The position numbers and the translations under genes were made by a program. Below the pieces are notes generated by a model, which was not told the DNA's origin, did no database searches, and worked only from the letters and a program-made list of their open reading frames with translations. Source: Callaeas wilsoni (taxonomy: Eukaryota; Chordata; Aves; Passeriformes; Callaeidae). From it: a stretch of 64,000 bases of DNA. Positions 50,822-61,820 of this stretch are shown in pieces; positions within the stretch are counted from its first letter, which is position 1, and every line of letters begins with the position of its first letter. The stretch covers positions 1 to 64,000 of the forward strand of contig VWPU01001267.1 of assembly GCA_013398955.1 (NCBI GenBank). The letters run 5' to 3'.

Positions 50822-51372
50822 TGTTGACATTGGCTGTCTGTCAGGTGCCACTAAGCCACTCTCTCAGTCCCTCTCCTCAGCAAGACAGGGAGAGAAAATA
50901 AGATGAAAAACTCATGGGCTGAGATGAAGGCAGCTTAATATAGAAAAGCAAAGACCATATAGAAGAAAAGAAAAGCAAAGAGGTTTATTCTCTACTTCCA
51001 TCAGAAAGTGATGTCCAGCCCCTTTCTGGGTAGTAGTGCCTCAGTACACACAGTGGTGGCTTCAGATGACAAGCCCCTGAATAAAAGACACACCTCCCTC
51101 CACTCCTCCTCCTTTCTTTTGGATTTTATCGCTGAGTATGATGCCATATGGGATGGAATATCCCTTGTGTCAGTTTGGGCCAGCTGGCTTTCCCTATGTC
51201 CCTTCCCAAACTCTTGCCCATCCCCAGCCTACTGGCCCTTGGAGTAGAATTGCACAGCAGCAGCCAAAACACTGGAGTATTATCAACACTGTTCTAGCTA
51301 CAACCATAAAGCACAGCACTGTGAGGGCTGCTGTGGGAAGAGGTAAGTAGTTCCATCACAGCGCACCTTTGT
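50822..51372 (-). mobile_element. Solo LTR of an avian ERVL-type retrovirus (second subfamily)
   Basis: The element begins TGTTGACATTGGCTG and shows, in order, GAAAAACTCATGGGCTGAGA, a purine-rich AGAAAAGAAAAGCAAAG segment, GCTGAGTATGATGCCATATG, GGATGGAATATCCCTTGTGT, CCCAGCCTACTGGCCCTTGG, TATTATCAACACTGTTCTAG and AAAGCACAGCACTGTGAGGG. This is the same broad family as the LTR at 37636-38220 but a different subfamily: it lacks the AAT-rich tract and has an extra segment (about 50960-51120). The 3' end is decayed past GGAAGAGG. TGGTG occurs both just before the start (50817-50821) and at 51373-51377, a possible 5-bp target duplication that puts the end near 51372. No internal region adjoins. TATA and poly(A) signals in the minus sense are degraded. 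Confidence 0.9.
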
Positions 51373-54300
51373 TGGTGTGCACATTTGAAAGCAAATTCTG
51401 ATTTTGTCAAATGGGAGGTTGTTCAATTTGGCAAAATTGCTTAATTCTACAGGCAGATTGCAAATACATATCTTAACTATAGAAAAGGAAAGTTGTTGGC
51501 CTTGTTTCCAGATTTGATAGGTAATTGTTCTCCAATTGGCTTGATATGCCAGTACTTCTAAAACCTTCACATAAAATCTCTATAAATAGTGAGGCAATTC
51601 TGTATTCTACTTTCCCCTAATTTCCACCACTGATCAAAAGATTGTTTGAAGGGATCTCAAAAACTGAACATGAGTGGGAACAAATTTAGCAAAAACAATA
51701 ACTCAGAAGTTTGAATGCTTATGTGGAAACTTTTTTTCTTTTTTTTCCTCTCATTTCTAATGGTCAGTGTCATAAGAAGTGTTGATAAAATTATTGAGCA
51801 GACATTTCTTTGTAAAGCACCACAGGCTTAAAACTGCTTCAGTAGTAAGACTTCTAGATCAAAGTTAAAAATGCTTCATTTAGTTGTGATGACAATTCTG
51901 TTAATTGAGCAATTTCAAAGGTATGTAACTTTTGCGATTGCAATTGCTTCTTTGTAATTAGGGACTTTTCAAAGAGCTTGGTCTCTCTCTGCAGATCCTT
52001 TCAACTGACCACTGTGTCGGCACCATAACAAGATGAGTGGGAAGCTGGTCTCCTGGGAGAAAAGTCATGCCATATTGGTTAATCCAGACTTCTGCTACTA
52101 TGAACCAGTCAGGTCTGCACAACAGAAAGCCCTGAATTTTCTCAGCTGCTGTCTTTTACAGTAAATCAGCTGCAAGCAGATCAGCTTTTCAAGAAAAATA
52201 TGTATTTATGTATTTTTCTGATACTTATGATACATAGGAATTATGAATACTCTGGAAATACATTGTTTTTGCAACAGATCTGCATCCAGTGTCAAAGCAT
52301 TGATAGCTTTTAAATGGTCTTCTGGATTGCAATTATGATAAACAGCACTGTATTGTCACTTCCATTAGAGATATTAAAAAAAAATTAATAAATGTTAAAA
52401 AGAACAGCAAGAGTGCTTTTGTATTAAACTAATTATCTATGTATCTTGAGCTTTTGATGATCTCTGTTACATAAATGCTGTCATATTCCTATATTCCTCA
52501 ATCAGGACAAAATTTCCATTATCTTCAATGAAGAATTCAAGATTGGGGCTCTAAGAAGAGACGATGGGTGAAGAGTGCCTTCAACATGTCATCTGAGTAT
52601 CTTGTATTTACCAATTGAGTCTCCAATGACTTATTATCATTTACAACATCAATTCTTTTTTCAGAATGTTATTGCATTTCCAGGGAAGAAAATTAACTTT
52701 GGAGGCGAAACATATAACAATTCTTCTCATTTTAGGAAAAAAAGAAAAAAAACAACTTAGTAGAGAAATATTCTGCGTTATGCAACACCATCTATAAAGA
52801 GGTTATTTTATCACTGCTTGGAGTAAATGGCCACTCAAAAGGGCTTAGTCTGGAATGTTTTCTTGCAATTCTAGTTTGAGCTAGTAGGATAATGTTTGGC
52901 AGAGCTCAGCTCTCTTCATAACAAAATGCCTCTGCACAAATATTTCTCATTACAAATTAAAAACAGTAGTGCAAAAAGCTACAACTATAAAGAAAAAAGA
53001 CAAAGAAAATTCTATCTGTGAACAAAGTTGACAGAAGAAAGATTATTTTAAAAGTTCTTATAAAATTTAATTTTAAATGGGTGTTCTTACTTATCACAAA
53101 TTAATATGCAAAAATAAAATTACACGAGTTAATCTACTAGAAGAAAATGCATCACAGTTATAGACAGAAATAATAAAACAAATGCTATATTGCAATCTCA
53201 AAAAAAATTTAAAATGCTTATTATATTATCTCATATAAATAAGAAAAAAAAGTATGAACAACAGTTTTCTGTGGAAATATATTTCTATTTGATTTCCAAA
53301 ATAACTGCTAAATCCATCTTTACTAAGTACTTTTTTTAATTAAAAAAATCACAGGACAAAGAGTTCAGTGTTTCATTACTTATTTGTATGTTTGTATGGT
53401 TCATAAAAATGTATATTTGAGAGTTCTGTGGATTTTTTCTTGTTGAAGACAAGATATTTTTCAAAATATATTGCTATTTAGAGTTTAAAAATTCCAAAAG
53501 ACTCAATTTTGATGTTTTATCTGATTTTGTGAAATTTGGCTCAGTATTTGTCGCTTATAAGGATTTAGAAAAATTATACAGGTGAGAAATTTTCTTATAA
53601 ATACATCACATCTTAGCACAAATTATGACTTATTTTAGTCATTTCCCCCTATCTCTAAATGTCTCCCTTTAAAAGCATACAATGATCAGTTAAGAAGCAA
53701 AGTAGTAGAAACTTATCTTTTACCTCATGTCTCTCATATCCCATCCTGAGAGCAAAACCTCATTTCCTTCAGTGCTATCTGTGAGATCCAAACTAGAGGA
53801 CACATTTCAGAGCTCTGCTGCAAACACGGAGAATTCCTGCAGCAGTATCCATCGCCTTGCCCTGCTGCCTACAAGACCTTAGACAGAGCCCACTGAAGCC
53901 TGCTGAAAGCTTTCTACTAATTTTGAAGGCCAGCAGGCCAATATTTCAGTTTCCTTTCATCATGTATCTCCTAAGCTGTGCTCTTTCCATGCCACTCTGG
54001 AAATACCATCAACTCACTGACCACGGTCCGTCTGAATCCTCTTTCCCCATCACTGCAACCTCCTGGCTGCTCTAAAGGATGAACCTACTTTCTTTGTGTT
54101 GCCTAAATTCACAAAGAGTTTCAGAGTGAGACCCTTGGTTTGTCTGAGTTTCTGCACTACGGATTCATTCTCCTGCTTCAAGCCTGGCAGCACAGCTAGT
54201 GTCTCCAGCCCAGCTACCACGTACTGACAACAGAAGCCTTTAGCTTAATAACTGAGAACTTGCTGACAGTGCTGCACTTTGCCCAGCCTTGCTCAGCATC

Positions 54301-56770
54301 AGCCTCACTCACGCGAGCACCGTGAAGAGAAGCAAAACCAAAGCAAGGAGATGGCAATCCGAGTTTCTACAGCCAACACACCACCTTATGTCAGGAAGGT
54401 CTGCTGCAAGGCCATAGGCAATTACTAGGAAAACGAGCAGTGCACCTGCTAACAAGGATTGCCTAGACATTTAGCACAAGGGGAAGCTTCCAACCCATTT
54501 TCCATGCCAGATATGATCGAAATCACTGAATGATGGAGCAGTTCACTATATGATGCAGGAGATGAAAGACTTGAACAGGAAATAACAGAGAAATTCATTT
54601 CTATGACATATGCCGGCATTAGATATAAAACTTTGAATATGACCAGAAAATATGCCTTACTTTCAGGAGTTTTACCAGCCATAACTTTTTTTTCCAATTG
54701 GAAATATTATCTTGGAAAAGTACCTTAACTGATTGATTAAATTGGTAATATGGTCTCTAAGCAAACTGGCCAGTCACATCTCCTGTGGCATGCATGAGCC
54801 ATAAGGAGTGCCTCAGGCACTGAAGAACTCCCACCGCAGGAGCATGGTGACAAGGTTTCCACACGTGCCTCTTTTTCTCTCTTGAGCTCTCTCACAAGGC
54901 AGAGAGGGAGCCTGCTGGGGTTCTCTGCCTTCCCATGCTTTCAGCAGTGCCACAGAGCAGTCACATTGCACAGACTCTTGTGTGAGTTTTGGCTCTGTGG
55001 CATCTCAGATATTTCTCACCCCTAGCAATAGTCCAAACCTGAATGTAGCATAATGACACCTTTCTCCACATAGGCATTCTGTGATATGCCTCTGACTTGC
55101 ACTCTATAACGCAGAAAACTTGCACTAAGAAATACAACCCACACCTGGGCTTTACTCTTATGCCCTCTCAGCTTTCGGATATGTGTCTCTTACAGTAAAC
55201 CACTTGCTTATCTAAAAATTCTACTTTAGAAGCTCACAGTCAGGAAAGACAGTGAGAGCTTAGCCTTGCCTTGTAAAGCAAGAATTAACCTCTCTTCAGA
55301 GGAAATTATTTTTAGAATTTATTCCAGACATGTTTAGTCTGCTTCAAATATGTTTGCACTCTCTCTGTCTTCAAAAAACATGATGTAAATATTTATTACA
55401 GATTCCTGATTGTAGGACTTTTTTTCTGATTGCAAGTGTGACATGTTAAATCACATCTTTACATCTTCTCACATTTAGGGAAGGGAATTAGTATAATTTC
55501 TTGACATATTTATCTCTTTCAGATGGAACTAGTTAGAAGTGCACTTATAAATTGTAGACATTTTCCATTAACTTAACTTATTACAATAATCATGTATGAT
55601 ATTACTCATATAAATCAGAAAAGAAACCAATGTTGACAGTTTCCATTTCTAAGAATATTATTTCTTTATTAATTAGTTTCATATAGTCATTGACTCTTTA
55701 ATGAAGGTCCATGCATATTTTCAGAATTATTGGTAATGTACAGATCACGTTAATAACAAATAATCAGCAAAAAATATCTTCCTGGATTGGCCTACACATG
55801 TGGAGCAGTACAGGGCCTGATCACACCCCAGCCATCTCACTCTTCGAGCCCTGTTGCTGTTAGAGAAGCTTTACATTGTTTTGCAAACATGACATATTGA
55901 AATGGTGTATATCTACCCTCTGCAATGTGTACACACACATATGCAAAGAGATTGGCCTATAGGCACGCAGGGCTATAAAAAATGGAATCTATGCATTTTG
56001 CATTATTGGGTCAAATCGTAAACAAACTGATCATAAATTTTCCTATGCAATAATTTTCTCTCCCCAGGAGATGCCAGTTCAGTGAAATCAAAACATTTCA
56101 CAGATTTCTTGCGCAGTTTCTGCTCACCCACCTACCTTCTTACTAGTGGCTTGGAAGGTTCTCAGAAGGCAAGATTCAGCTGGCAAATCTGAGCAACTTG
56201 AAAAGCTGCAAGTCCTCAAAAACCTGAGTTCTGATCCCAAGGTTTTTGTACGAGGTCCTCAGAAATTTATCTTTTATAAAGTGAGGAGGCCAGTCTTCAC
56301 AGGCTTCTTAGGATTCTGTAACTTTGGGAGACAGATGCTTTTCTACCAAGGCAAGGATGTTGGGAACTTCACAGATGTTCCACAAAAAATGACACTATTT
56401 TATTTTAAGGACTGATAAACTTTACTTATTGCTCTTACCTTGCTCTTATTGCTATTTTCTTTCATCTTTCAAATGGCATACGGAGTTGCAGTGACTGTCC
56501 TTTTTAGTTTATGGTAAGCTCCACCCAAAATTTTTTGAGAGACACTCATATTGGTAGATTTTTGATCTAACCAGTAACCAGTTAATATTTTGCATTGATC
56601 AATCATGACACATATAGAATATATTACTACTAATAATTTATATACAAATAATATGCAGTGCATTGACATTATACCATTGTGGGATGTGCATGAAAATCCC
56701 ATGATCTAGTGGATATAAGACTAAAGTAGTATCAGTAGATTCATGCTTTCTTCTCATCTCTTCAGTGAAT
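51373..56770. other. Mostly AT-rich non-coding stretch
   Basis: No gene recognised. 52970-53560 is extremely AT-rich. 53750-54330 and 54760-55030 are GC-richer without a family match. A 21-base alternating purine-pyrimidine run lies at 55925-55945. An 89-codon plus-strand frame at 56146-56415 starts at GTG and has no known motif. Confidence 0.5.
55925..55945. repeat. 21-base alternating purine-pyrimidine run
   Basis: ATGTGTACACACACATATGC and one further base alternate without a break. It is shorter than the run at 33972-34003 and mostly AC/GT steps, that is, a decayed (CA)n microsatellite. Confidence 0.8.
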
Positions 56771-56925
56771 ATCCTGGGTGATCCTCAGCAGATCACTTCA
56801 CTTCCTAGAGCCCTATTTGCCCCCCACTGTCTTTCGTCTGTCTTTTGTAACAAGAGAAATGCTGTCTCCTGCTCCATGTGCATGCCATGACTGGCACAGG
56901 GGTTTCTGGGGCTCTGTTAGTAAAA
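56771..56925 (+). mobile_element. MIR-like tRNA-core SINE relic
   Basis: ATCCTGGGTGATCCTCAGCA, GATCACTTCACTTCCTAGAG and CCCTATTTGCCCCCCACTGT follow the CORE block, then CGTCTGTCTTTTGTAA recalls the TTTGTCTGTCTTGTCTA block, and GACTGGCACAGGGG with TTTCTGGGGCTCTGTTAG recalls the 3' block in which a GCACAATGGGGCCCTGAT-like text occurs. Five blocks in the right order make chance unlikely. Old, diverged, inactive. Confidence 0.65.
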
Positions 56926-57150
56926 GGTGTGAAATGGAATTTTCTTTGTTTCTTTTCAGAAAATTGCTGTAGCATTCATGAGTGAGAATAGTTCAGTACC
57001 TCCCAGCTGACTTTGCAGTAGTTAAACCTTTGAATAAGAACACCCGTAGCCTCTGGAATAGCACCAGCACTGTAATATCTGTAACCAGTCACAGTTGAAA
57101 AATAAATAGGTTACTTTAGATTTCTTGAACGGGGTCAGAAAGATAACACT
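56926..57150. other. AT-rich non-coding stretch
   Basis: Nothing recognised. Minus-strand frame 57022-57273 runs from here into the next block and is not family-like. Confidence 0.5.
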
Positions 57151-57480
57151 AGTGGGTAGAAGTCTTCTGTATGAAATCTTTATGTCAGCTAAAGCGCAGT
57201 CAGCCCTAGCAGACACTACCCCACAAACATTTCCCAGGCCCGACCTTGATGGAGCCAGGGTAATTATCTCCACATTGGCTCCCTTCGCGTGCTCTGCTGC
57301 ACTGCCAACAAGGGGAGCAGTTACTGCGAGATGTTATGGTGGTTTCTGCAGCACAGACACTTGTCTGCCAGAAACAAGCAGTACACTATTGACACGGAGG
57401 GAAATGCCAAGTTGCCCCAAATTGCCATATACAGCCACACCCTGAGTAAGCACAGGTTCGTATTCAGAGCCTCTTAGATA
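57151..57480. other. CpG-enriched block, possible exon or regulatory element
   Basis: About seven CpGs (for example TTCGCGTGC near 57286) in 330 bases of raised GC content, in a CpG-poor region. An acceptor-like GGTTTCTGCAG ends at 57351 and a donor-like GAGTAAGC (GT at 57446-57447) lies 94 bases further on. The interval 57352-57445 is open in one plus-strand frame (part of it reads QYTIDTEGNAKLPQIAIYSH). I do not recognise the peptide and no partner exon was found, so this is only a candidate. Confidence 0.25.
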
Positions 57481-58307
57481 CAGCAGGGCTTGCTGCATGA
57501 AATACATTCTGTATCTAGCTCCTCCATGCTCAATAATGGCTTATTATGGATCAAATATTTCTCTTGCTTCATAAGAATTAAACATTAAGAAATTATGGCT
57601 TCTGCTGCTGCTACTAAAAAAAAAGGGTGTTTAATGTAACGTAAAAGTAGTATTTTTCACAAGCATATGTAATTGCTGGTTAGAGGCAGCTTCTGATTAG
57701 TATTCCACTCCTGCTTTCGCTTTTCACCCAAGTTTTTGGGAGCGTCATTAACCTACTATATAATTTGCTTCTTTGTTCACTCAACTCAATCATTCAGTTT
57801 ACTGTCTTGTGGAATTTAGTCACTTTAGTATAACATTTTCCTGAGAAATGTAATTTAAAAAAAGACAACTGACAAGGCACGTGAAAATCTAGAAATTCAC
57901 CATGAGAAAATAAAAGAGAAGCCTTATCCCTATTGTCAACTAATCAATTCTACAGAGTAAACCACTATTCTTACTACACTTCTAAATGGGGTAGGAAGAG
58001 ATGAGATAAATGAAACAATGAAACAGTGAATGGTAAAAATACATTCTTCCAAAGACATGAATATAGATGGAGAACAATGTAACTGAGTTGATTCATTTAT
58101 AATGAGTTTAGTTCTGCCGTTCTGATTCCACTGGAAATTAATACTTAAATTTTGGAAGTACCATTAAATAATGCTTTCTTATCTTTTATTTTTGCACCTG
58201 TATTTAAAGGAGAAGTCTCTGGAGGAAAAGACTATGCACTCACACTTCTCTATTTCCACAGAGAATTTGTAATGTGAGTATGAGCATAATCAGTCCCATA
58301 TATTCAC
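57481..58307. other. AT-rich non-coding stretch
   Basis: No gene or repeat recognised apart from short A runs near 57617 and 57858. Confidence 0.55.
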
Positions 58308-58745
58308 AATCATGGAACCACAAAACATTTGAGGTTGGAAGAGTCCACTGGAGCTCATGTCCAGTGTCCCTGCTCAAGCAGGGTCACCTAGAACTGCCCC
58401 AGGACCACATTCAGACAGCTTTTGTACTTCTCCACCAATGGAGACTCCACAACCTCTCTGGGTAGCTTGTTTAAGTGCTCAGCCACTCTCAGAGTAAAAA
58501 AGTATTTCCTGAGGTTCAGACAGAACCTCTTGCATTTCAGTTTGCCCCCATTGTCTCTTGTTCTGTCACGAGATTCCATTGAAAGGAGCCTGGCTCTATC
58601 TGCTTTACCCTTACCCTTTACATAGGAATCTCCCCTGAGCCTTCTCCATGCTAAACTATTCCAGCCTTTCCTCACAGAAGAGAGGTTTCAATAACATAAT
58701 CATCTCCATGGTCCTTTGCAGGACTATTTTTATTATGTCCCATAT
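58308..58745 (-). mobile_element. CR1 LINE 3' fragment
   Basis: On the plus strand, AATCATGGAACCACAAAACA leads into TTGAGGTTGGAAGAGTCCAC, CTGCTCAAGCAGGGTCACCT, GAGACTCCACAACCTCTCTG, TTCCTGAGGTTCAGACAGAA, TGCATTTCAGTTTGCCCCCA, GGAGCCTGGCTCTATCTGCT and CTCAGTCTTCTC-like text (here CTGAGCCTTCTCCATG), ending with ATCATCTCCATGGTCCTTTG. This is the reverse complement of the last about 430 bases of the CR1 group whose copies read GAAGGAGACTCCACAACCTCTCTGG. The segment covers the 3' UTR and the C-terminal end of ORF2. A 95-codon minus-strand frame (58388-58675) is part of it, with the CR1-like LNKLPREVVES block, and is not a cellular gene. It is a third CR1 subfamily in this window. Confidence 0.95.
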
Positions 58746-61649
58746 GTATTTAAAATTGCTATTCATTAACAAATGTGTGTCATTTATTATAAACCTTATA
58801 ATATATTTTCAAAATCTGATTAATGATTCACAATTTGTCCAAGAACTGTACTAAACATTGTCTTCAGAGCTATGTACTGCTCAGATGAGGTGCAGCTAAG
58901 GCCTTGATTGCAGACTGGTGTAGTTGGAGAAACCCAGACCCTCAAGAGAGGGAAACAAGGCACTGATGGTCTCCAGAACTTTAGTATAGATTCACTGTCC
59001 TGTTCATGAAGCCAGGAATGGTGGGATGTGAGATAGGCTCAATTCACTACACCAGAAGGTGTCCCAAGCACAGTTCTTTGCTTTAATAGCAGGTTTAAGA
59101 CTAGACTTGATCATTCATCACATCTATTCTGTTTTTATCAGGTGTATTCTTTGGACTGGATTTAGAGCAAGTGGGACATTAAAGGGGAAATTTCTTTCCT
59201 GCAGTTATATGCTGCTTACCTCCCTTTCATGTATTGTCGGACCAATCGATGCCATGCCACCAAGCTATGCAGGCAAGACAGCCAATGTCTACCCTGGAAG
59301 TACTTCCACATTTTCAGACATGTGGGATTTAGAAAGACTGATATGAACAGCCAGATCTTGAGACCATATCACACTTCAGGAAACCTGTGGGACTACTCAC
59401 CCCATGGGACTAGTTCAAGTACAGTGCAAACTCAGCCTTTGAGCCCACGCTACAGTCAAAGTACAATCAATTATGTCCGTCCAAAGTATATTAGTCCTGA
59501 GAGCCCTGACCCTTCATCCCTCTCATGAAGCATATTTAAAGTCAATGTTTCTCATTTAATATATATTCACTAAGGGACATGGAAATTCTTTGGCCATCAT
59601 CACCCACAGTGACATCTAATGTGACCTGAACTTCTGTTTCACACAGCTGTTCAGATCTCTGCCTTCCCTCATCTCTTCGGTCTCTTTACATCAGGACTGA
59701 ATTTGACCTTTTTTTCCCCCTTTGTTAAGCATCACAACCTGCATGAGCAGATTCTCTAATAACATTGTAACATTGTTAGACATGGAAAAATAAAAAATCT
59801 GTCCTGATCATACAGCAGAGGGAATAAAACAGTCAGATTTGGCATAATGATTTCAAGGAACTGTTTACAAACCCACTGACAGCAAATACCTTTCCATTAA
59901 AATCAGTAGGCTCTGGATTAGGCATTGGATATTTAAGATTACTCATGGCACTTTAGTGTGGCTTTTGTGTTTTTTAAATAGATTGAGAAGCTCTTAAGAA
60001 TCTGTTAGTCTTTAGCTTTGTTGATTCCTAGCTAAATAATTTAACGCACTAAGAGATAGCTTGATCCCTATTCATGCCAGATTAATCTGAATACTGGTGT
60101 CCTCTGAGTTGGACCAGGTGTTTCATGTAAAGTGTGTCCTTACCAGCGTGCATTGTCAAACTTACTTCCAATCTCCCTTTTAATTACAGTGCAAGTCCAC
60201 AGAGTGAAAGTCTACAAAATAGTAACAAATTTATCCACAAGGTCACATACCCTTCATGTTACAGCCTTCCCATAAGAAAGCTGCACCTAAGAATAGGCAT
60301 TAATTTTTTAGGTGCCTGTAAGTAATTTCAGACTGCTGATATGGTGCTGCCTGCCAGTATTCCTGCTGCAGACACTGAGTCAGCACAAAGTCTAATAGAA
60401 TCAGCAGTCAAAGGCATTTGTAGGTATGTATGAAACAGGGTAGGAGAGAAACATCGTGTTTGGGGTTTTGTTTTGTTGTTTCAGGGGTTTTTTTTATACC
60501 AAACATGTACATGTGCTTTCCAGTTTTTAAAGGATTTAACTTATTTTCACTTGGAAAAAAGTTTTGGTTGAGGCAATTGCCTTTTTTTTTTTTTGGACCT
60601 TCACTTTCTCATCTCTAGAATAACAATTTTTTTGAGAATTTTAATACCTCTGTTTTTAATGCATGGCATAGTTCATTCTGCATGATTCAACTCAGTTATA
60701 CAAGAAATTACTTTAATTCCAAGTAAAGAGTACTGAGATTCCTCAGCATATACGCTCAGTTCTTAGAAATATGGAGAAAAAAAATACAATTTTAGTTTAA
60801 AATTTATAAGATATTTTTAAAATTATCCCTAAAATTCTCATCAATTTCAATATTTCATTTGTGCAATGTTTGATTTGCTCTAAATGATCACAGATAATGT
60901 TGAAAATATAGATGCAACTACGTCTAAAATTGAGTACTATATTAAAACAAATTTGTAACAAATAAAATAAAACATTTCCTTTAAGCAATATGTACCTGTC
61001 TGATTATATAATAATTTTAAAAATCCCAATACTGTAAGAAGAGTTTCTGGTGATCAATATTGATGAAAAACCATGTGGTTTTTATGCCATCTTAAACAAA
61101 ACATCAATTGTATCCTTTACTACAAAACAAAGGAGGACAAAACACACAATCTAGTTTATTTTATGGTTGGTAGCTAGCATTGGCTCAACGGCTCCATTCT
61201 CTTATTGGAGGTGAACAAACCACCTCTCTGAAATCACAACATGCTTAGAATATTAGACCACACCAACACAGGACGAATAAATTAAACATAAGCGAGTGAA
61301 TGATAACCACAAAGAAGAGGTAGAATCCTTCAGAACATTAAGAGATGCCTTTCAAAATCAATGCCTGAGAGAAAGCAGCCAAAAGAGAAGAAAACTGTGG
61401 ACAGTAGTAAACCACCACTAAATCAGGAAGAAGTCATAAATACCAAAGTGTCCAGGGGTTAAAAATCTAAATAATACCAATGTACAACAGAAATATAGCT
61501 ACTTGGTTTGTTAGGGTTTTTTGTACCAATGTCTGGCTTGCTGGTCCTTTGGCTTGTCTGACAGCATCCTGTTGTGTTCTCCTCACCTCATTTGCTCATA
61601 AATAAGGAGGTAGTAATTAGTTCAGTACTCGGTCCATGTTACTCACTAC
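58746..61649. other. Unique non-coding stretch
   Basis: No gene recognised. 59220-59530 is balanced in composition and open for about 99 codons on the plus strand (59229-59528), ending in a P/S-rich peptide that I cannot place. T runs of about a dozen occur near 60583-60594. The text TTTCCATTAAAATCAGTAGG near 59892-59911 has a faint likeness to a widespread amniote repeat, too short to call. Confidence 0.5.
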
Positions 61650-61820
61650 TGTTACTATATGTCACAAGTTGCCCAGCGAGATTGTGGAACCTCCATCACT
61701 GCAGATATTCAGAAGCTGTCTGGACACAGACCTGGGCAATTGTCTTGAAGTGACCCTACTTCAGCAAGGGGCTTCTACCAGATGACCTATCACCCTCAAC
61801 CATTTTGTGACATAATGTTA
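61650..61820 (+). mobile_element. CR1 LINE 3' end fragment, forward orientation
   Basis: GTTGCCCAGCGAGATTGTGG, AACCTCCATCACTGCAGATA, TTCAGAAGCTGTCTGGACAC, ACCTGGGCAATTGTCTTGAA, CTTCTACCAGATGACCTATC and the end CACCCTCAACCATTTTGTGA correspond in order to the last about 160 bases of CR1 (GTTGCCCAGAGAG...CCATCCCTGGAGGT...TTCAAG...GATGACC...CCAACCCAAACCATTCTATGA). It is the only CR1 copy here in the forward orientation. 5'-truncated, and the terminal repeats are decayed. Confidence 0.92.

Noticed and set aside
37636..51372. One 13.7-kb provirus bounded by the two LTRs
   Set aside because: The LTRs belong to different subfamilies, each has its own candidate target duplication, and no gag, pol or env sequence lies between them.
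58388..58675. 95-codon minus-strand frame as a host gene
   Set aside because: It is the C-terminal end of the CR1 ORF2 plus 3' UTR within the CR1 fragment.
59880..59930. Widespread amniote repeat with a CATT(A/G)AA(A/G)TCA(A/G)T-like core
   Set aside because: About 20 bases of weak similarity only.
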